Assembly: GCA_033980235.1 (NCBI GenBank) | Contig: CM067064.1 | Location: 3,503,001 to 3,567,000 of the forward strand | From: Diadema setosum | Taxonomy: Eukaryota; Echinodermata; Echinoidea; Diadematoida; Diadematidae | Direction: 5' to 3' | Length of the DNA stretch: 64,000 bases | Position numbers and translations under genes: made by a program | Notes under the pieces: generated by a model | Told to the model about the DNA's origin: nothing | The model's database searches: none | The model's input: only the letters and a program-made list of their open reading frames with translations | Shown here: piece after piece, positions 57,822-64,000 of the stretch | Numbering within the stretch: position 1 is the first letter of the stretch | How the letters are laid out: each line of letters begins with the position of its first letter

Positions 57822-60800
57822 GTCAGTGATGACAAATTACAATCTCTAGTTTACACTAGGCATGCTAGGCACTAGGAGTAGGACACACTACTGGTGGTGT
57901 CATCTGCAACAAAATATCAAAAAGTGTCGGGATCTTAAAGTTTACCAGACTTGATAAAGGACTAGTTCTAGGTCATACTCCAGATCTTTGTATTAATAAC
58001 ACCCTTATTTTACCACATCTGAATTACTGTATTGTATTTGAACATGGGGGAAATCTAATGGTTAGTGAGCTGAGTAGCTAAATTTATCTGTAACATGTTA
58101 ATATGCAGAGTCTAGAGACTGTTTAAATTGCAAAAGCGAGCTAAAGAAAAGATATTTAGCATGATTGATAGGGATGTCTTTGTGAAAATGCAATCTGGGG
58201 GGCATTTCATGAAACGTTTTGTCCGACAAACTTTAAGTAATGTCAGACAAATTTGCTCTTAGCCAATCAGTTGAGATGCACAGATTTCTGTAGCTTACAA
58301 CGGTTTGCCAGATAAAATATCTCTGACAAAAACCCTTCATGAAATGCCCCCCTGGTGAACGTGTATATGTTGCTGGTGTAAATTTATGTTTTGTCTCAGT
58401 AAATGCATAGAGTCAGGGCACCAGTTTGCTGCAGGTGTCCAGTTTGTGGCACCCCTAGGAATATCTAACCATATCTTCAAAAGTAGAAGGGTATTTTTTA
58501 TTCTAAATTGTTTTATTTGAAGAGCAACTGAAGAGCTTTCTTTTGATAACCAGAATCATGAAATAACTTGGATGATGGCCTTCATAATTCTAATTTAAAC
58601 CATCTGTGTCACACTGTTTTTAAAAAAGTATGACTTTCTTAACGAAACGTTAAGACTTTGTTCTGTTGCTAGGCAACCACCATCATCCTTTGTTTATACA
58701 AAATCTTACTATGAAAAGAGGCTGGGCATGGTAAGGATTCCTCGTGTAACTGTGTTAAATATTCTAAAATTCACTTCCTTTGTCAGTTTTGAGGATTGCA
58801 ACAGTGACCAAAATGTCGGGGATGGGTCCGGTTTGTGGCACCCCTATGGGATTCATACACATAGCGCTATATATTTTACATACATGTCAAAATGGGTGGA
58901 AATTGATGAAATACATGCGATCTTCAAAAAAATATGAAATCATGGAGGATCGAGATAATGAATCCAAATAAAGTGTTCTAACAAGCTGAAAAGTAGTTGG
59001 ACCATCAAAAAATATTTGATTTTTGCAAAATTTTAATGTTTGAAGAAATCAGGGGACATTTTTGTGTGGGGTGCTGCAAACTGGACCCCCCTGCCACAAA
59101 CCTCTTGGTGGTTGCAAATTTTCTGCATAAAATCAATTACTATGACTAGGGTAATTGTCCACCATACAAAATTGTGATGCAGTATCAAGAGGCCTTTGGT
59201 ACCTCTTCCAATAAAAAAAAAAAAAAAACCCAAAAAATTATTTAATTTCTGTTGCCCGTTTTACCAGAATACTACTAAATACCCTTGAAAAGGCCTTAAC
59301 CTGCCGCAAACTGGGTCCGCTACTCTAGAACCTACACTACAGTAGTTTAATATGGGTAAACTCGTCCTACGTAAACTCGGCTCCCAGCAGGAGCATTAAG
59401 TGGCTACTTAGTGCGCGCGCTGGCCGGGGGCTGAGTTTACCCGCAACTACGGTACTGGTATGTGTGCATGCTTGTGCTGACGTTTTTGTCAGTATTTTTT
59501 TAGTTTTAATATAGAAAAAGAGACATAAGGCTGTATTTACTTTCCCAGGGTTAGTATTGAATAAGGCCCATTACCTTCACATTAACCCCTTCACTTTATA
59601 ATTTGGATTGTTTGATTGCTTGCTTGTTTTGTCTTGTCACATTGTCATGTTAATTAGTTATGTACTTGTCATACTATTGTCACATTTTTATGTACGTGTA
59701 TGCATGTTTTATTAAGTGAAAATAAATGAACTGAAATGAAATGAAATAAAAACATCTTATAGGGAGTAGGGCCTTTGCTACTGTGTAATTGTCGCAGTTT
59801 GCCGCCATGCACCCGTTCACACAACTTATTCCATTATTCGGTATTAATTAGAATAGTCTTCTAATGTTCTATAAACCCCTACCACTCAATATAGCGACAC
59901 ATGCACAGCACACTACCATCTACAAAAATCAACCGACGATACGGGCACAATCTCCAACAAAAGTGAAATTTTCTCACCTAGAATCTCAATTCCAGATCTG
60001 ATCATGTCTCACATTCAAAATTTTATTGTTGTCCAATTTTGGTACTTGGACCCTTGGGGGGTCTGAAGAAACTGGATTTTTTGTTTGTTTCTTGGTGTTC
60101 GTGGATAGTGAAAACATGTCCTCATGTTACCATTAAAAAAATGAGAAAAACATGAAAAAGATATCAACAACCCTGCCAGAATTGGAGTCCCTGTTTGCAG
60201 TTGGTGCATGTGCGCCAGCTATTTTCACGTGCTTTCCCAATGGGGCGCTTATGCAACGTTCTCGAGCCATGTGAAGGCAATCGGCAGATCAGCAATCAGC
60301 GAAGCACCTGCACTTTAGCATAGGAATTGTACATCGTGCCGCAAGCCGAGTTACAATGCGGCATATCGGCGAACACTGTGCCTGATTGGGCCCTGGTCAA
60401 TCTTGACCACTACATTAGTCATTAAAATTTTATACTCTATAAATAGAGATCTATAGAGAAAGAGTGTTAAGACCTAATTTATTTAAGGTAATTATTCAAT
60501 AGGCCTAGATGGTCTAGTGCACTCTAGCTAGTAGTAGGACTTTTAGAAGCCTGATTGTAGTGGGGAAGTTCATGATTCCTGAATCTTACAGTTTGATTGA
60601 CCAAAAAGTTGCAAAAGATCAGCTTTTTGTGGTTTGGGATATGTTCCATGAAGACTGTCAATCTGACTGTGTGGAATAGCCGTAAAAATTGAAAAAAAAA
60701 ACAAACTAAAACAAAACAGATTATCCTGTCTATAATAATTCAAAATTTACTTCACCACTGGTTTACAATACTAGGCACTGTTGTGAGTGCATTCCTCGAT

Positions 60801-61342
60801 ACTGACCTTCATAAATTTTCAAAATGTTGACCGGGCATCACTGTCATCAGCATCACATCCAGACATGACTAAATGTCAGTGTGATGTGGACACAGATTAA
60901 TTTGCTTCCGAAAAGGATTGAAACTGACAAAAAGTGTTTTGCATCGCATGTATATCTACCTTTGATAGTGGTCACACAGGCCAAATTTTAGGACAGTCGA
61001 TCAAACAAGGGATTAATTCAGTCCACAAGATTTTGCAATGGAGTGAACGACCTCTTGGCATAAGTTGGTTTAAATTTAGATCATGATTTATGTAAATTTC
61101 CTTCTGTGTAAATGTGAGTAACAAATCGCATGTGCCAACACTCAACAGCCATCCACTAAGGACCGTGCGTTGCTACCACGTGTGTAAGGTACCAATATAC
61201 CTATTTCATGCCTCTTTTAGTCCATGAACTAAATTTAAATCATGCTTTTGATTTAATCATCTTCGTGAATGCGAGCCTACATGTGGATTAGGGTATCTAG
61301 TACATGTAAATATTGAACCATTAACTTGTATAAAGTAACATT
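57822..61342. other. Intergenic stretch before the PRPSAP exon
   Basis: Apart from the hairpin MITE at 58197-58352 and a short inverted pair at 59350-59450 (gggtaaactcg / gagtttaccc), no gene or RNA is recognised. Simple repeats include a poly-A at 59213-59230. Confidence 0.4.
58197..58352. mobile_element. 156-bp hairpin MITE
   Basis: ggggggcatttcatgaaacg, then ttttgtc, at the left pairs with gacaaaaacccttcatgaaa, then tgcccccc, at the right. The middle is tgtcagacaaattt / taaaatatctctgaca. Such ends are common in invertebrate foldback MITEs. Confidence 0.8.
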
Positions 61343-61480
61343 GGTTCCAACACAAAAATTTTAAAAATTCATAACTTTTGCATTGATTGTCCAATTTTCC
61401 TTAAACTTTCACTGATGTGTTCTACTAATATTGCTGCATTCTCTCAATCCTTATGTTAATGAAGGTGAACTTGTCCTTTA
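61343..61480. repeat. Solo right arm of the 565-bp inverted-repeat element
   Basis: From ggttccaacacaaaa to gaacttgtccttta it matches 37535-37671 closely. No left arm is present, so this is a truncated copy 82 bp upstream of a coding exon. Confidence 0.8.
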
Positions 61481-61561
61481 AAAGAAGAACAGCATTGGTA
61501 CTGCCAGCTCTTATGGTAGCATAGAACTCTGAAAGTTTGTTTTCTTTTGTTTGTTTCTCAG

Positions 61562-61614
61562 GCGTCTTGGAGTTGAAATGGCACAAGTTGATGTTTATAC
61601 ACAAGACAACAAAG
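61562..61614 (+). CDS. PRPSAP2: PRPP synthetase-associated protein, internal exon
   Basis: A strong acceptor (tttgtttctcag) and donor (aaag|gtgaga) bracket a 53-bp exon coding RLGVEMAQVDVYTQDNK. It joins in phase with the exon at 63031. The combined sequence, continuing ETKVQIQESVRGKDVFILQT, resembles PRPSAP2 (RLGVEMGKVQVY..., VQIQESVRGKDVFIIQT) better than catalytic PRPS1, where the block reads VEIGESVRGEDVYIVQ. PRPSAP proteins are non-catalytic subunits that associate with PRPP synthetases and modulate nucleotide precursor supply. The first exon, which would carry the start, was not located. Confidence 0.85.
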
Positions 61615-62563
61615 GTGAGATTCCATTGCTTTTGTGTGAAACATGTTTTCTGTCAAAATTATGAACTGTGGCAGTGATGTAACTGTCTAAGCACAATCAT
61701 TGTGCTTTTCCTCTGTAGATGAAGTTATCATTCTTTTTTTTTTTTCTTGTATGGCATTTTCTTTTGTTGCTTTGAGTTGAGACAGCAGAGCTTGCTTCCA
61801 GAAATTCCACTTGCAACTGTTTTATCATTATACTTGGACTGTAATGCCTAACTCTGCTTGACTGTGTTTTACAGACAAGTGTCAAAGCCAAAATATAATT
61901 CTCAGAGAGGGCTCAGAATGAATCTTCCACCATTTAGAATTTGCTTGCAATACATCTAAAGGGTCCGCTCAGTAACTTGTCCGGCTGATGTGATTTGCGA
62001 GGATATTGAATTGTTCTGGAGTATTTTGGGACCAAAGGTTTGAAATTATTTTGATCTCAGTACACAGTGATAATTCCTGGAATGCCCCCCCCCCCCCCCC
62101 CCATTTAGTAGGCGGTAGGTAGAACATCATGTGATAATTAATCATGCCATAGCAATAATATTTTCCAACAATCTGCACTACTGCAGAAGATTGGTGGTGC
62201 CTAATTTGTTAATTATTGATTATTGATTAGTGATTAGTGATCATAAAAAGTGACAAAGTTACTTGAGTACCCCGATAGGGTAAACTCTCAGATTGTAGTA
62301 TTGCCGGAGAACCTTTTTGGCTAATGATTTGCATTTTTGTAATTTCCAGGGAAATTGTATTACAAACTGTATTACAACCAAGCAGCATTTTCACAGGTCT
62401 ACAGGCATATGTTTTCACCATGATATTAGAGAAATGTCGAATGTGCTACTCGTGCAGTTGTTTGTTATGAGAGTGTTTTCAAGTACAAATAAATCATGAT
62501 GCTAAACATTTGAAAGTTTGTCATTATATTTCGGCACTTAGAGCACTTAGAGCACATAAACAC

Positions 62564-62599
<36 letters not shown>

Positions 62600-63030
62600 A
62601 TCAGTCAATCAATCAAGTCAGATAGAACTCTCAAGATTTATGTATAAGTTCTTTCGAGCAGTCTTTGTCTTTCATGATCTCAGAGATTTCTTGCATCTCC
62701 TTGAGACCAACTGTCAATCCATTATCAGATCAACACATGTCTTTCTGGGTCTCTCCCTCTTCTTACATCCAGGGAGAGGCTCCCACAGAACCACTGAGTG
62801 TACACATTGTAGGATCAGCTCTTGATGCTGCTGAGCTTGGTCTGACAGCTTCAATCTTTTCTGGTCACTTTTGAGCTAACCGTTGGAAGATTTCCAACTT
62901 TCAAGTTCCTCATTCTCATTGCACAGTCACTGACACTCATTTAAGTTGTCCTCAATGTTCTTGTGCAGTACCAGTCATACATTAGTAACATTGATTTTGG
63001 ATAACTTTCCATTTCTTCTTAATCCAACAG
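61615..63030 (+). other. PRPSAP intron
   Basis: A GT-AG intron containing a 19-C run at about 62085-62102 and an (aatc)n microsatellite at 62566-62610. An open frame at 62640-62874 has no recognised domain and is not called. Confidence 0.7.
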
Positions 63031-63097
63031 AAACCAAAGTGCAGATCCAGGAGTCTGTAAGAGGGAAAGATGTCTTCATTCTTCAAACTGGGGCAAA
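63031..63097 (+). CDS. PRPSAP2: PRPP synthetase-associated protein, next exon
   Basis: The acceptor ttcttaatccaacag precedes ETKVQIQESVRGKDVFILQT, then GAK, and a consensus donor gtaagt follows. The exon is 67 bp, entering in phase 1 and leaving in phase 2. The ESVRGKDVF-I-QT block is the N-terminal phosphoribosyltransferase-like motif region. The remaining exons lie beyond the window. Confidence 0.88.
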
Positions 63098-64000
63098 GTA
63101 AGTACACTGTACCACATTGGTAGCTATTTTAATCAACATAGGAAAGATAAATTCTCTATTGTATACTTGATACTGAGTATAACCAAGTCATATTTAATTA
63201 CCTAAGGAACCTGTGAAATATGAAAGAGGCAATCAATGATTTTTTCAGTGATTTTACACATAAATGTTTTGTCTTACCCTTGTTTTTAATTTCTTTCTTG
63301 ATAATTCAAAGTGTCACTGATACATGTACAAGACCAATGTAGTTAATGTTATTTTTAAATATGAGGTACATTTGTATGCATTTAGTTTATTGAAATTTCA
63401 CATTACATTGGTAGATATATTTGATTCTAAACCGAACAGTTTCCATTCTGTGTTCTTCAAAAAAAATTGCAATGCAAATCAACTTTGTAGCTAATGATAC
63501 AAGAAAGAATGATGATATGATACTATGTTTTATTATGTCATTATAATACATGATACACATTTCTTTTATACCATGCTTAAGGTTGAAGTGAACAAAAAAC
63601 TTGTATACCCAGGCTGCATGTATGACATGTTATGCTCTGTGATGTTGCTGCCTGCTGTATGTAATTTTACAAGTATTGCATGACAAGTGACACCACAAAC
63701 ATTGGGTAGCTCCAGGCTCAAAGTATCAAAACATGTCCATGATTCACCCAGACTCGAAACAAGGTTTGCAGACATATATGCAGAGTATCAGGGAAAGAGA
63801 TAGATAGATACAAAATAACAAGTTCAGTGAAACATCAATATCTTATGGTGTGTGTGGAAAGCACAGCGAGAAATTGTTTCTACTCAGAAGCAAGAACAAT
63901 TATTGACATTCCATGACATTGTGTAAACAAGCAGCCAAAGGTTGGTCATGGTGGGCATATCATTAACTCAACACTATGGGAATCTCTCACATGGAATGTA
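63098..64000 (+). other. PRPSAP intron continuing past the window
   Basis: About 900 bp of AT-rich intron. No exon, repeat boundary or RNA is recognised; a short (gata)n tract is near 63800. Confidence 0.5.

Noticed and set aside
62640..62874. Possible extra PRPSAP exon
   Set aside because: The two flanking exons already join in phase and match the family without it; the frame has no similarity I recognise.

Overview
The window is nuclear DNA from a metazoan. It has spliced genes with GT-AG introns, large introns, AT-rich intergenic DNA and dense repeats, and no bacterial-style operons. The repeat content suggests a marine invertebrate, perhaps a deuterostome such as an echinoderm: THAP and P2X7-type Cys-rich domains, a Crypton, mariner and piggyBac relics, (ACGG)n tracts and GACCTTTGACC arrays. 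That placement is inference. Only two conserved host genes are visible, and they point away from each other. NTHL1 (base-excision repair DNA glycosylase/AP lyase) lies on the minus strand with four coding exons from 51818 to 36769. Two exons of a PRPP-synthetase-associated protein (closest to PRPSAP2) lie on the plus strand at 61562-61614 and 63031-63097, and that gene runs off the right edge.

Left third (1-28.6 kb): this is a transposon graveyard. 1-1651 is a partial inverted copy of an element whose complete copy is 20290-22850. Then come a mariner relic with an internal duplication (1.9-2.5 kb), a DUF7869-type gene relic (2.6-3.6 kb), and a 155-bp tandem-repeat element, A1 (3.7-4.7 kb). 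Next are a piggyBac fragment beside an ORF1-like FP-domain fragment (4.7-6.0 kb) and a duplicated exon-like module (6.25-7.36 kb). A large disrupted transposase-like gene of an unnamed family spans 8866-13501 and is split by repeat B1. A nearly full-length non-LTR retrotransposon occupies 14.5-18.0 kb. A Crypton-type tyrosine-recombinase element follows at 18.0-20.1 kb. A complete LTR retrotransposon carries only a gag gene and has two 412-bp LTRs with no difference seen (24656-28592).

Middle (28.6-36 kb): mostly non-coding DNA. It holds TG repeats, a GGTACC/AAAGGACC minisatellite, a short interstitial (CCCTAA)n telomeric tract, a duplicated hairpin unit at 33.3-33.85 kb, a P2X7-type Cys-rich exon (+) and a THAP-domain ORF (-).

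NTHL1 locus (36.8-51.8 kb): intron 1 is 11.4 kb long because of nested insertions. Repeat B2 (41.1-46.6 kb) is split by a 4.2-kb TIR element, C, with at least 12 copies of a near-palindrome GTAACGTAWGTTWC. Composite repeat D (47.3-51.05 kb) is split by TIR element E and by array A2. Intron 3 carries a 565-bp inverted-repeat element.

Right end (51.8-64 kb): the intergenic space between NTHL1 and the PRPSAP exons contains TIR element F with an internal 565-bp tandem repeat. F is itself interrupted by a hAT-like insertion, G, with an 8-bp target duplication. Small hairpin MITEs, microsatellites and the PRPSAP exons follow. The strongest candidates for undescribed mobile systems are element C, the gag-only LTR element with its repeated polypurine tracts, the Crypton with inverted flanks, and the unnamed coiled-coil transposase family.
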